DNA from: Luteitalea sp.
GTDB lineage: Bacteria > Acidobacteriota > Vicinamibacteria > Vicinamibacterales > Vicinamibacteraceae
Assembly (NCBI GenBank): GCA_009377605.1
Contig: WHTT01000034.1
Coordinates: 1 to 64,000, forward strand
DNA: 64,000 bases
Direction of reading: 5' to 3'
Shown: piece by piece, positions 25,637 to 34,304 of the stretch
How positions within the stretch are numbered: the first letter of the stretch is position 1
Layout: each line of letters begins with the position of its first letter
Program-made: the position numbers and the translations under genes
Notes under the pieces: generated by a model
Seen by the model: the letters and a program-made list of their open reading frames with translations, nothing else
Told to the model about the DNA's origin: nothing
Databases searched by the model: none

Positions 25637-27754
25637 TCAGCCGGTGAGGCGATCCGACTCGAGATCAGTCACGGCCTCGCCGACAGCCGCCCCTCGTCCC
25701 GCACCGAGCAGCAACGCAGCCAGGTAGCAGACGGCCATGATGAGCAACAAGAAGCGATAACCGGTGACGAGCGAGAGGTATTCCATCACGCCGCCCAGCA
25801 TGGCGCCCAGCAGGTTGGCACCGTAGGCGGCAGACACCGCGGGCGTGCGCTTGAGACTGGCGCCAAACAGGAGCCCGGCACAGTACAACGGGCTGAAGAC
25901 CAGGACCGCGTAGAAGATGGACTCCACCGTGCGACTCGCGAAGCCAATGGATCCAATTGGCAACAGGTAACTCACACCGATTAGGGCCAGGAGACCGGCA
26001 CCGACGAGCCACCGACGGCGCAGCTCGTACTTGGTCATCGTCAGGGTGGCCGCGACGGCCATGACGAGCACGGAGGCTATGGCGAGGGAGGCAACGACCC
26101 AGGTCGAGCCCCAGAGCAATGCGAACTGGATGATCGACTTCGTCTCGAGCAACATGAAGCCGACGCCGAGCAGGAAGAACACCCAGAACTGCGGGGAAAG
26201 GGGGGAGAGCGCGCGCCGAGCGCCGTGGCCTCCGGGATTGTCGGACCTGCGCGCCCATCGCAGCGCACCACCGACGCTGACGGCGGAGAGGCCCAACACC
26301 AGCGCCAATGCCCAGGCGTAATGCGCCGGGAGCGTCGGTGCCTGCATGTAGAGAAAGGGCCAGTCATCGCGGGCCGGAACGACGGAGCGATCGCGCGTGA
26401 GTGGGCGGCCGGGGCTCACCACGTCCGGCTGGTTGTAAGCTGCCACGCGGTCCGGCGGCGGTGGGAACACAGGGACGCGGGCCAGACCGGGTCCCGCCAT
26501 CATCACGGCAAGATAGGCATGCTCCTGATGCACGTGGACGCGCGGCGCTTCGCCAAAGGCCTGTTCCGCGGTGTTGGCCAGTCGATCGACGAGCCACTTC
26601 TCACGGAAGTAGTTGTAGATCACGAGCACGCCATCCGGCTCGAGCAATTCGCGCACGGCCCGAAACGATTCTTCGGTGAACATGTAGCTCTCGAGCCGTA
26701 CGCTCGTAAAGCTGGACTGCAGCGTCAGCGAGTCGATGAGCGCGAACACCACGAGGTCGTACTTCCGATCGGTCGTCCGCAGAAAATGCCGGGCATCGTC
26801 GGTCACGACGCGAACGCGCGGGTCTTGATATGGACGATCTGGATGGTACCAGCGGCCGAGCGCAGCAATCACCGGATCGATTTCCACGGCGTCCACATGC
26901 TTGGCGCCGTGCTTGAGCGCCGCGGCGACGTCGGTGCCGGAGCCGGCACCCAGGATGAGGACGTTCTCGAACGTGTCACCAAACACCGTGTACGGCCACT
27001 CGTAGAAGTACTCCTTGTGGGCGATCGGGGCCATCGACTGGTGAAAGATGTTGTTGACCTCCACGACCATTTCGCCGTTGTCGTCGTGTGTCGTGATCTT
27101 GTAGTACGGCGACCAGATGGTGCCCACCTGCAGCGCGACCACGAGGCCCCACGAGACGGCCAGGAGCACGGTACTGGCGATTGCCCAGGTGCGGGGCATC
27201 TCCCAGACGAACAGCAGCGCCACCACGAGGGCAACGCCGAACCACATGGCGGGAGGGAGCTGCCAGTAGGACATCGCAGCAAATGCGCCGACGCCCGCCA
27301 GGCTCGCCATGAGATTGACCAGATAGGCACGCAGGGGGGGATGTCGCTCCAGCTCGCGTCCCATGCGCTGCGCGATGCTGGCAAACAGGACAGCAACCAC
27401 GATGAACAAGAGGGGAAGGAAGTACGTGCTCTCGACGGGAACCACGCGTTCGGCGGTGCCGCTCGTAAAGTAAATGTGGCTGGAGGTGATGGGGACGGCC
27501 ACTTCGAGCCGTAGAAAGTACACCGCGCCAACGACGGCGGCCTGAATCACGGCGAAGGCCCGGAACAGGTCCCATCGTACTCGAGCCAGCAGACAGCCAA
27601 CGCCAATACCGAGAAAGCTGGCAAGCAGGATGAAGTTCGCGAAGTACGAGAGCAGGCGCACGTACGCTGGCATCCAGCGGATGAGCGCGACCTCGAGGAA
27701 CAGGACGAGGAACGAGATCAAGAAGAGGCGAAACAGAGATGGGTTGGAGGTCAA
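25637..27754 (-). CDS. Membrane-fused spermidine-synthase-like protein
   Basis: A 705-residue protein: about seven hydrophobic helices (1-220), a spermidine-synthase-like Rossmann domain (about 240-470) and a second set of about seven helices (480-700). The soluble domain has VLILGAGSGTDVAAALKHGA, VDAVEIDPVIAALG, VRVVTDDARHFLRTTDRKYD and LEPDGVLVIYN, that is, the nucleotide-binding loop and DDA motif of aminopropyltransferase-fold enzymes. Substrate residues for putrescine are not clearly present, and membrane-fused relatives are mostly uncharacterised. It ends near the sigma-factor start and is preceded by a palindromic repeat and a deoxyhypusine-synthase-like gene on the same strand, a polyamine-flavoured context. 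Confidence 0.85.
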   Translation of the reverse strand: MTSNPSLFRLFLISFLVLFLEVALIRWMPAYVRLLSYFANFILLASFLGIGVGCLLARVRWDLFRAFAVIQAAVVGAVYFLRLEVAVPITSSHIYFTSGTAERVVPVESTYFLPLLFIVVAVLFASIAQRMGRELERHPPLRAYLVNLMASLAGVGAFAAMSYWQLPPAMWFGVALVVALLFVWEMPRTWAIASTVLLAVSWGLVVALQVGTIWSPYYKITTHDDNGEMVVEVNNIFHQSMAPIAHKEYFYEWPYTVFGDTFENVLILGAGSGTDVAAALKHGAKHVDAVEIDPVIAALGRWYHPDRPYQDPRVRVVTDDARHFLRTTDRKYDLVVFALIDSLTLQSSFTSVRLESYMFTEESFRAVRELLEPDGVLVIYNYFREKWLVDRLANTAEQAFGEAPRVHVHQEHAYLAVMMAGPGLARVPVFPPPPDRVAAYNQPDVVSPGRPLTRDRSVVPARDDWPFLYMQAPTLPAHYAWALALVLGLSAVSVGGALRWARRSDNPGGHGARRALSPLSPQFWVFFLLGVGFMLLETKSIIQFALLWGSTWVVASLAIASVLVMAVAATLTMTKYELRRRWLVGAGLLALIGVSYLLPIGSIGFASRTVESIFYAVLVFSPLYCAGLLFGASLKRTPAVSAAYGANLLGAMLGGVMEYLSLVTGYRFLLLIMAVCYLAALLLGAGRGAAVGEAVTDLESDRLTG

Positions 27755-27771
27755 TCTACGACACCTTCGAG

Positions 27772-27848
27772 GTAGGGCGCGTTCGCCGAACGCGCCGTCA
27801 GACCGCCTTGGGCGAGGTCACGGCCGCCTCGGCGAGGCGGCCCTACCA
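27772..27848. repeat. Composite palindromic repeat (GGTAGGGCG ... CCCTACC)
   Basis: Outer inverted ends GGTAGGGC and GCCCTACC enclose two perfect hairpins: GGCGCGTTC/GAACGCGCC (27777-27797) and GGCCGCCTC/GAGGCGGCC (27823-27843). Each hairpin recurs alone elsewhere (1521-1621 and 18744-18769). It overlaps the stop codon of the deoxyhypusine-synthase-like gene. Confidence 0.9.
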
Positions 27849-28820
27849 TCCGAGGACCTTCGCGAAGACGAGCGGCGTCACGATCGTCGCGTCGGACTCG
27901 ATGACGAACTTGGGGGTCTCCGCGCCGAGCTTGCCCCATGTGATCTTTTCGTTGGGCACGGCGCCCGAGTACGAGCCGAAGCTCGTCGTCGAATCGCTGA
28001 TCTGACAGAAGTAGCCCCAAAGCCGCACGTCTGACAGCTTCAGGTCCTGGTGGAGCATCGGCACGACGCAAATGGGAAAGTCACCGGCAATTCCCCCTCC
28101 GATCTGGAAGAACCCAATCGAGCGCTGGCCGCTCGTCTCTCGATACCATCGTGCGAGCTCGATGAAATATTCCACACCGCTCTTGATCGTCGTGGCCTGC
28201 TTGACATGGCCACCGATGCACCGCGCGGCGTACATGTTGCCCAATGTCGAGTCCTCCCAGCCAGGGACGAAGAGCGGGAGCGCCTTTTCGGCCGCGGCGG
28301 CCATCCAGCTATTGCGCGGGTCAATCTGGTAGAGCTCCTTGAGGCGACAGCTGCGCAGCAGGTCATAGAGGAACTCGTGAGGGAACCGCCGCACGCCCGC
28401 GCGGTCCGCTTCGTCCCAGTCCGCCATGACGAACCGCTCGATGCGGCGCATCGCTTCCTCTTCGGGGATGCAGGTATCGGTCACGCGATTGAGGTGCCTG
28501 TCGTACAGCGCCTCCTCATCAGCAGGTGTGAGGTCACGATAGTTGGGAATACGTTCGTAATGATCGTGGGCCACGAGGTTGTAGAGATCCTCCTCGAGGT
28601 TGGCGCCCGTACAGCAGATCGCGTGCACCTTGTCCTGGCGAATCATTTCGGCGAGCGAGAGCCCCAGCTCGGCAGTGCTCATGGCACCGGCCAGCGTGAC
28701 AAGCATGACGCCGCCGTCTTCGAGGTGTCTCGCGTAGCCGTCGGCGGCCTCCTTGAGCGTTGCGGCGTTGAAGTGCCGATAGTGATGGTCCACGAACTGA
28801 GAAATGGGTCCAGCGCTCAA
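27843..28820 (-). CDS. Deoxyhypusine-synthase-like protein
   Basis: About 325 residues with a TTG start seven bases after AAAGGAG; a start at 28979 would be supported only by an arginine-rich, unlikely N terminus. The family fold is clear: GGVMLVTLAGAMSTAELG (NAD-binding start), AICCTGANLEEDLYNLVA, VPGWEDSTLGNMYAA, FFQIGGGIAGDF and SYSGAVPNEKITWGKL, in which Lys297 matches the catalytic lysine of deoxyhypusine synthase. Bacteria do not normally make hypusine on EF-P, and bacterial members of this family are thought to make homospermidine or related polyamines from spermidine or putrescine. The nearby spermidine-synthase-like gene and the aguAB genes 19 kb away fit a polyamine role. Confidence 0.88.
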   Translation of the reverse strand: MSAGPISQFVDHHYRHFNAATLKEAADGYARHLEDGGVMLVTLAGAMSTAELGLSLAEMIRQDKVHAICCTGANLEEDLYNLVAHDHYERIPNYRDLTPADEEALYDRHLNRVTDTCIPEEEAMRRIERFVMADWDEADRAGVRRFPHEFLYDLLRSCRLKELYQIDPRNSWMAAAAEKALPLFVPGWEDSTLGNMYAARCIGGHVKQATTIKSGVEYFIELARWYRETSGQRSIGFFQIGGGIAGDFPICVVPMLHQDLKLSDVRLWGYFCQISDSTTSFGSYSGAVPNEKITWGKLGAETPKFVIESDATIVTPLVFAKVLGW

Positions 28821-28855
28821 AGGCGGCTCCTTTCCGAACAGAAAAGTGTAGCAGA

Positions 28856-30190
28856 ATGCAACAGAAGGTCCACGTGACGACACCATCTCCCCACGATGCC
28901 TCATCGGCCGCTCCGAGCGACGCCGAGGCGCTCGGCGCGAGCGAAGTCGACGCCGGCGTGCCGGGCGGCGTCGAGGCACGCGGTTTTGCCCGCCTCGCCG
29001 CGGCGCTTGCGTCGCGGAACTTTCGGCTGTTGTGGCTCGGTGCGGCCACGTCCACCTCGGGAACCTGGATGCAGCGAGTCGCGCAGAACTGGTTGGTCCT
29101 CACACTGACCGGCTCCGCATTCTATCTGGGCCTGGACTCGTTTCTCGGCGAGGTGCCCATTCTGCTCTTCACGCTGATTGGCGGCGTCATTGCCGACCGG
29201 CACGACCGGCGCACCCTGCTCATGACGTCGCAGTGGATTCAGCTGGCCTGTGCGTTCATCCTCGCAGGCCTGGTGTTCACGGAGCGCGTCGAGGTCTGGC
29301 ACGTCCTGACGTTGTCGTTCATCACCGGCCTCGCGCAGGCGTTCGGCGGACCCGCCTACCAGTCGCTGATTCCCGCCCTGGTGCCGCGCGATCACCTGCC
29401 CAACGCGATTGCGCTGAACTCGATCCAGTTCAATCTCGCCCGCGTGTTTGGCCCGCTCATGGCCGGCGCTACGCTTGCAGCGCTGGGCATGGCCGCCTGC
29501 TTCATGCTCAACGGGATATCCTTTCTGTTCGTGCTGGCCGCGCTGGCGCTGTTACGTCTGCCACCGCATGAGGTCAAGCGCCAGCAACCGCACATTCTCG
29601 ACGATCTCCGCCGCGGCATCGCGTATGTCCGCCGGCGCCAGGCGCTGGTCTCCCTGATCGCCGTGGCGTTCCTGTCCACCTTCTTGGGCTTTCCCATGCA
29701 AACCTTGCTGCCAGTGTTCGCGCAGGAGGTGTTCCATCAGGGCGTGGGGGAGTACAGCCGAATGATGACATGCGCCGGGGCGGGCGCTGTGGCCGGCGCG
29801 CTCGTCGTGGCCTGGCTAGGCCGCTTTGCCCACATGGGACGCACACTGCTCATCTTGCTCGGGGTGTACGGTGTGCTGGTCGTGGCCTTCGCGCTGTCGC
29901 GCGAGCTGTGGGTCACCTACGTGCTGCTGTTCGCGAGCGGCTCGGCCGTGATCATCACCAGCTCGTTGCTGACCTCGCTCGCCCAACTGGTCGCGCCAGA
30001 CCACCTGCGCGGCCGGGTGATGAGCATCTTCATGGTGGCCTTTCGCGGCGGCATGCCGCTCGGCAACCTCCTCAGCGGCACCGTGGCAAGTCTTACCTCT
30101 GCCCCACTCATCCTCGCGATCAATGGGCTCGTCATCGTCGTCGTCTCGGCGTATTTCCTGACTCGTCGACAGGGCGTCGCGGAACTGTAA
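28856..30190 (+). CDS. MFS transporter (EntS/DUF894-like)
   Basis: A 444-residue, 12-helix major facilitator with an alanine-rich cytoplasmic N terminus of about 45 residues. Family marks include RNFRLLWLGAATSTSGTWMQ at the first helix, GGVIADRHDRRTLL in the loop between helices 2 and 3, and PALVPRDHLPNAIALNSIQF. This layout is that of the enterobactin-exporter-like branch, which exports siderophores, drugs or metabolites. A GTG at 28874 with AAGG upstream is a better start by ribosome-binding site. It is divergent from the deoxyhypusine-synthase-like gene with about 35-50 bases between starts, so the two could share regulation. Substrate unknown. Confidence 0.88.
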   Translation: MQQKVHVTTPSPHDASSAAPSDAEALGASEVDAGVPGGVEARGFARLAAALASRNFRLLWLGAATSTSGTWMQRVAQNWLVLTLTGSAFYLGLDSFLGEVPILLFTLIGGVIADRHDRRTLLMTSQWIQLACAFILAGLVFTERVEVWHVLTLSFITGLAQAFGGPAYQSLIPALVPRDHLPNAIALNSIQFNLARVFGPLMAGATLAALGMAACFMLNGISFLFVLAALALLRLPPHEVKRQQPHILDDLRRGIAYVRRRQALVSLIAVAFLSTFLGFPMQTLLPVFAQEVFHQGVGEYSRMMTCAGAGAVAGALVVAWLGRFAHMGRTLLILLGVYGVLVVAFALSRELWVTYVLLFASGSAVIITSSLLTSLAQLVAPDHLRGRVMSIFMVAFRGGMPLGNLLSGTVASLTSAPLILAINGLVIVVVSAYFLTRRQGVAEL

Positions 30191-30433
30191 GGGACCAAGG
30201 GATCAAGGGGTCAAGGGATCAAGGGGTTGATCGAGCCGGCGTGGCACTACCCACGGGACCTGGGCAGCGCGAACCAAGAATTCCATGCTTGCCGCGGATC
30301 ACGGACGCACCCCTTGATCCCTTGATCCCTTGGTCCCTTAGTCCCTTGATCCCTTGGTCCCTTAGTCCCTTGGTCCCTTAGTCCCTTGGTCCCTTGGTCC
30401 CTTGGTCCCTTGACCCCTTGACCCCTTGCCCCT
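30190..30433. repeat. Inverted pair of octamer arrays (GGGATCAA / CCCTTGGT type)
   Basis: The left arm (30190-30230) holds about five units of the GGGATCAA and GGGACCAA kind. The core of about 80 bp is unique. The right arm (30310-30433) holds about fifteen octamers alternating between CCCTTGAT, CCCTTGGT and CCCTTAGT. This is the longest array in the window. It fills most of the 364-bp gap between the MFS gene and the secreted protein; the rest of the gap holds a promoter and leader. Confidence 0.93.
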
Positions 30434-30440
30434 GTTTTCC

Positions 30441-30469
30441 TTGACCTCACCGAGAAGCGCCGCTACACT
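30441..30469 (+). promoter_or_regulatory. Sigma-70-like promoter for the secreted repeat protein
   Basis: TTGACC (30441-30446) and TACACT (30464-30469) are separated by 17 bases, close to the vegetative consensus. It starts directly after the octamer array. The predicted leader to the ATG at 30555 is about 80 bases and carries GAGG before the start. Confidence 0.55.
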
Positions 30470-30554
30470 CTCGGCGATCCTTCGGTGCTCCCAGCTACCG
30501 AACGAGTCGGTGCCTTGGCATCGGCGCTCCGTCATCACTGACAAGAGGTTCTCC

Positions 30555-32678
30555 ATGAAGAAGGCCTGCCTGCAAGGCGTTCGTGTGGCTGCAACTGCAA
30601 GCCTGATCGCCGTGGCGCTCGGACTGGCCGCGACGGCTCAGGCTCAGACACCCAACACGCGCTGGGTGTTCCCCGAAGGCGTCTACGATCAAGGTGGCTT
30701 CTGGCGAGAAGAGATCATCGTCACGAATCCCGGTGACAAGCCGGTGCACGCGGCGTTGACGCTCTTGACACCGACGAGCCGCTGTAACGTGGGCTCAATC
30801 GATCCGCTGGCTCCGCTGACCGATATCCCGCCGACGAGTCAGTACCGGTACGACATCAGCTTTGCATTTGTCGCCAGGTTCTGCCCGCATCTTCCGGCGT
30901 CGGGCGCCGTAGCGGTGGTTCTCGAAACGACCGGGCCGGTGGTCGCGGAACGGACAATGTTCTGGGGCGGCCGGCACATGCGGGGGCAGACGGGTGAGGT
31001 TGGGTTTTCGGGGCCGGGCGCATCGCGGTGGTATTTTGCCGAGGGAGCCGCCGTCGGGCCGTTCCGCACTTTCTTCGCCCTCGCCAACGTCGATCCCCTC
31101 CTGGACGCCGAGGTGGAGCTGAAGTACCTGCTCGAGAACGGCTCCACGCGGACGAGCCAGGTGAGGGTCCCGGCCAGCACTCGCCAAACCGTCGAGGCGC
31201 CGCCGGGCATCGGCGGCTTCGGTGCCGAGGTTCGCTCGACCAACGGCGTGCCGATCTACGCCGAGCGCGCGATGTTCTGGTCGGACTATCAGGGCGGGCA
31301 CACCTCGAAGGGCATCGCTGAGCCGAGCACGGAATGGCACCTCGCCGAGGGCGCGAACTTCGACGGCATCTTCACCACGTATCTGTTGTTCGCCAACCCG
31401 AATCCAACGCCGATCACCGTTGACGTGCGTTACCTCACCGACGACGGCGGCACGACGTCAGCGCAGTATTCGGTGCCCGCCAACGGCCGGCGCACCGTGC
31501 TGGTGGGCGCCCCTGGTCACGGCGGTCCGACCAACACGTCGTTCTCGGCGATCGCCACCGCGCCACTGGGTTTCGTGGCAGAGCGTGCGGTCTATGTGGC
31601 GGGCATGACCGAGGGCACGGCCTCTGCTGGTATTGCCGGTCCGGCCGTGCAGTGGGCGTTCGCGGATGGGGCATCCGGCGGATTCGCGGAGTATCAGCGG
31701 TTCGAGGATAACGACCGTCGTAGTTTCGATACGTATTACTTCGTCTCGAACCCTCACAACAGCGCCGCGACGGTCACCGTTCGATTCTATCGTCCGGATG
31801 GAACCGGTGTGGTCGAGTCTTACTCGGTGAAGCCGAGCTCGCGCATCGCGGTGTTGGTCACCAATCCGGCCTTGAGCAATCAGCGCTACGGTGCGGTGTT
31901 CACTGCGTCGCAGCCAGTGGTCGTGGAGCGTGCGATGTACTACAGCCGTGGCGCGCACGCAGTCGCCGGTGTCCCCTGGAGCGATCCGGTGACCGATCCG
32001 CCTGCGCCACCTGCGCCGTCGGTGACGGGCATCGTCAATCCCGCCGATGGGCAACCGCTGAACCGCTCGACCGGCGGCCCCGTTCTGCTGGTGGGAAGCA
32101 ACTTCGCCCGAGGCGCCAGCGTGTCGTTTGGCGGACAGACAAGCACCGTCCTCGAGGTGCTCAACAGCAGCGCCATGCTCGTCGAACCTCCGCGGGATGT
32201 GCAAGCGAGCGACGGCGCCGTCGACGTGGTGGTCAGTTGGCCATCGGGCCAATCGGTGACGTTGCCAGCGAGCTTCGACGTGGCACATCGCGCGCCGGAT
32301 CCACCGCCGGGTCAGTTCCTGCCGGTTCCGGACTACGCGCCGGGCGTCGTCGTGCAGGTCGCGACAGAGCGGCCGGACCTCCTCGCAACATCGTGTCAGC
32401 ATCACTACGGAGCGGCCGGCTGGGGCTTTCTAGACGCGGTGGTCGACCGGCTGCGCCAGTTCGACACGCGCTGGGGCTACAACTGCAAGCGTGGCTACTG
32501 CAGCGACCCGTCGCAGGATGTGGTCAGCTATCATCGGGGAGCCGGTCCGACCGTTGAGGGCGTCGGCGACGTCTGGGTCATCGACGTCGTGTTCTCGCAC
32601 TGCGGATCTCCGTCTCCGAACTGGCTCGTTCATGCGCATCCCGGGCCCGCGGGCTGGACGAGTCGAGGACGGTTCTAA
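30555..32678 (+). CDS. Large secreted protein: beta repeats, IPT/TIG domain and novel C-terminal domain
   Basis: A 707-residue protein with a signal peptide (1-31, ending ATAQA). Residues about 35-480 are four to five repeats of roughly 100 residues. Each runs from WxxAEG or WVFPEGVY through a VTNPGDKP or FANPNPTP turn and VPASTRQTV-type strand to VxAERAMFW; such repeats are found in uncharacterised cell-surface proteins. An IPT/TIG-like Ig domain follows (about 489-580: GIVNPADGQPLNRSTGGPVLLV, VSFGGQTSTVLEV). After a PDPPPG linker comes a C-terminal domain (587-707) with SCQH, RWGYNCKRGYC, DPSQDVV, DVWVIDV and SHCGSPSPNWLVH. That domain is shared with the convergent gene at 32837-34126. Function unknown; the product is probably extracellular. 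Confidence 0.82.
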   Translation: MKKACLQGVRVAATASLIAVALGLAATAQAQTPNTRWVFPEGVYDQGGFWREEIIVTNPGDKPVHAALTLLTPTSRCNVGSIDPLAPLTDIPPTSQYRYDISFAFVARFCPHLPASGAVAVVLETTGPVVAERTMFWGGRHMRGQTGEVGFSGPGASRWYFAEGAAVGPFRTFFALANVDPLLDAEVELKYLLENGSTRTSQVRVPASTRQTVEAPPGIGGFGAEVRSTNGVPIYAERAMFWSDYQGGHTSKGIAEPSTEWHLAEGANFDGIFTTYLLFANPNPTPITVDVRYLTDDGGTTSAQYSVPANGRRTVLVGAPGHGGPTNTSFSAIATAPLGFVAERAVYVAGMTEGTASAGIAGPAVQWAFADGASGGFAEYQRFEDNDRRSFDTYYFVSNPHNSAATVTVRFYRPDGTGVVESYSVKPSSRIAVLVTNPALSNQRYGAVFTASQPVVVERAMYYSRGAHAVAGVPWSDPVTDPPAPPAPSVTGIVNPADGQPLNRSTGGPVLLVGSNFARGASVSFGGQTSTVLEVLNSSAMLVEPPRDVQASDGAVDVVVSWPSGQSVTLPASFDVAHRAPDPPPGQFLPVPDYAPGVVVQVATERPDLLATSCQHHYGAAGWGFLDAVVDRLRQFDTRWGYNCKRGYCSDPSQDVVSYHRGAGPTVEGVGDVWVIDVVFSHCGSPSPNWLVHAHPGPAGWTSRGRF

Positions 32679-32755
32679 TCAGGATTCAGGGATCGGGAAA
32701 CAGGAATCGGCCCTTCGACTCACCTATTCAACGCTGATTTCACCGGGGCGGACGT

Positions 32756-32799
32756 CCTCCCTCGGTGATGGACCAACCTGGATCCATCATCGAGGGAGG
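32756..32799. terminator. Bidirectional terminator-like hairpin
   Basis: CCTCCCTCGGTGATGGA (32756-32772) pairs with TCCATCATCGAGGGAGG (32783-32799) at 16 of 17 positions around a 10-base loop. It lies midway between two convergent genes. No long T run follows on either strand. Confidence 0.75.
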
Positions 32800-32836
32800 G
32801 ATCTGCCGAGCTCAGCCCCCGAGGGGTCCGGATGAC

Positions 32837-34126
32837 TCAGAATCGGCCACGGCTCGTCCACCCGGCCGCACCGCCGTAGTGGTGGACCAACCAACCCGGC
32901 GACGGCGACCCGCCGCAGTGCCCGTTGATGACATCGATCACCCAGACATCTCTATTGCCCTCTACGGTTGGCCCTGAGCCACCGTGATAGGCAACGACAT
33001 CTTGTGACGGATCCCCGCAGTTGCCACGTTTGCAGTTGTAGCCCCAGCGCGTGTCGAACTGGCGCAGGCGGTCGACGACCGCATCGAGGAACAGCCAGCC
33101 AGCCGCGCCGCGCTCATGCTGGCAGGACCCGGCGAGGAGGTCCGGTCGCTCCTGAGCCACCTGCACGACGACACCAGGAGCGTAGCCTGGCACCTCCAAC
33201 CGCCCTCCAGGCGGCGGATCGGGCGCTCGCCCTCCACCGCCGCCTGGCGGCGGCTCCGGGGTGGGCGGAGGACCTGTCGTCGGCGGAGGATCTGTCGTCG
33301 GTGGTGGCTCCGGGCTCGGCGGCGGTGGCTCTGGACTCGGTGGCGGTGGCTCCGGAGCTGGCGCTGCTGCCGGTGTACGGAACGACTCGACAGGAGAGTA
33401 TCCACTCTTTGCCTTGCTGCTGATGGCTTGAACGCGCCAGAAGAGCTGGCGCTCCGGTCCAACATCGCCCATGGGCGCCAAGGTTTGCGTCCCCTCGGCT
33501 CGCGGCACCGTGAGCACCGCCTCCATCGATGCAAAATCGGCGTCCTTCGCCACCTCGAAGCGATATGACACCTGGCCGGCGGGTCCCTTCACCGCGCCAT
33601 TGTTGGCGACGAGAACGGGCGTGGTGTTCAGCGTGACCTCGCCACCCACCGGCACAGCCGGAGCTGGCGCCTCGATGGCGACCGGCTCCGCCAGCTCGAA
33701 CGACGCCGCGGCGGAGAAGCCGCCCGTGTTCGCCCCATCGAGGCCTCGCACACGCCAGTAGTAGGTCTGGTTGACCGGCAGCTCCTCCGGCACGCGATAT
33801 TGCGTCTGACCCTCCTCCCCCACCGGCAGCTCGTCGACGTCGACGATCAGCTCCGAGAACTCTGCATCCGCCGCAAGCTGCAGGTGCTGCTGCAGCGGCC
33901 GTTCACCGTTGGTGGTCGCGTTCTGGAACGCCAGCGTAATTGGCTCGCCGGCATCGACACTCTCACCGTTGGCGGGCTCGAGCGGGGCTGGTGCGGTAAT
34001 GGACACGCCGGCGATGGGACCGGCGACGTCAGGGCTGAGGGGATTTCGGCTCTTGTCGGCCTCGGTACATCCGGCGGCTGTCAGGACGCCGACCACAAGA
34101 GGGACCAGTAGGCTGTGTCTGCACAT
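32837..34126 (-). CDS. Lipoprotein: two FN3-like domains, Pro-rich linker and novel C-terminal domain
   Basis: A 429-residue protein with a lipoprotein signal (LTAAGC lipobox, Cys20). Two beta-sandwich domains follow (about 40-150 and 152-250), each with the YYWRVRGLD / LFWRVQAIS and GGFSAAASFEL / GYSPVESFRT pattern of fibronectin-type folds. A proline-rich linker (about 252-308, PPPPSPEPP-type repeats) leads to the C-terminal domain (309-429). This is about 80 percent identical by hand count to the end of the convergent secreted protein (VVVQVAxERPDLL, SCQH, RWGYNCKRG, VWVIDV, AGWTSRGRF). The layout suggests an anchored protein that holds the C-terminal module away from the membrane. Function unknown. 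Confidence 0.8.
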   Translation of the reverse strand: MCRHSLLVPLVVGVLTAAGCTEADKSRNPLSPDVAGPIAGVSITAPAPLEPANGESVDAGEPITLAFQNATTNGERPLQQHLQLAADAEFSELIVDVDELPVGEEGQTQYRVPEELPVNQTYYWRVRGLDGANTGGFSAAASFELAEPVAIEAPAPAVPVGGEVTLNTTPVLVANNGAVKGPAGQVSYRFEVAKDADFASMEAVLTVPRAEGTQTLAPMGDVGPERQLFWRVQAISSKAKSGYSPVESFRTPAAAPAPEPPPPSPEPPPPSPEPPPTTDPPPTTGPPPTPEPPPGGGGGRAPDPPPGGRLEVPGYAPGVVVQVAQERPDLLAGSCQHERGAAGWLFLDAVVDRLRQFDTRWGYNCKRGNCGDPSQDVVAYHGGSGPTVEGNRDVWVIDVINGHCGGSPSPGWLVHHYGGAAGWTSRGRF

Positions 34127-34304
34127 CGATACCTCGCCTTACAGATGAGCAGACGCACCACATGCCCCGTTTGCGGGCGTCTCCAGATGAACTATCGGCC
34201 AGCGAGGGCCACAACTTCAGTGGGCCCAGGCCATGCGAATGGCGTGTAGTGTAGCTCAACTCGCGCCGTGAGGGAAACGTGAGGGTACCAAGAAAGAGGA
34301 CGAC

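Noticed and set aside
28821-28979. Upstream start of the deoxyhypusine-synthase-like gene
   Set aside because: The added residues are an Arg-rich run overlapping the divergent MFS gene, whereas a TTG at 28820 has an AAAGGAG site.
30310-30433. Possible CRISPR array
   Set aside because: Units are 8 bases with no spacers, and no cas genes are present; these are simple tandem repeats.
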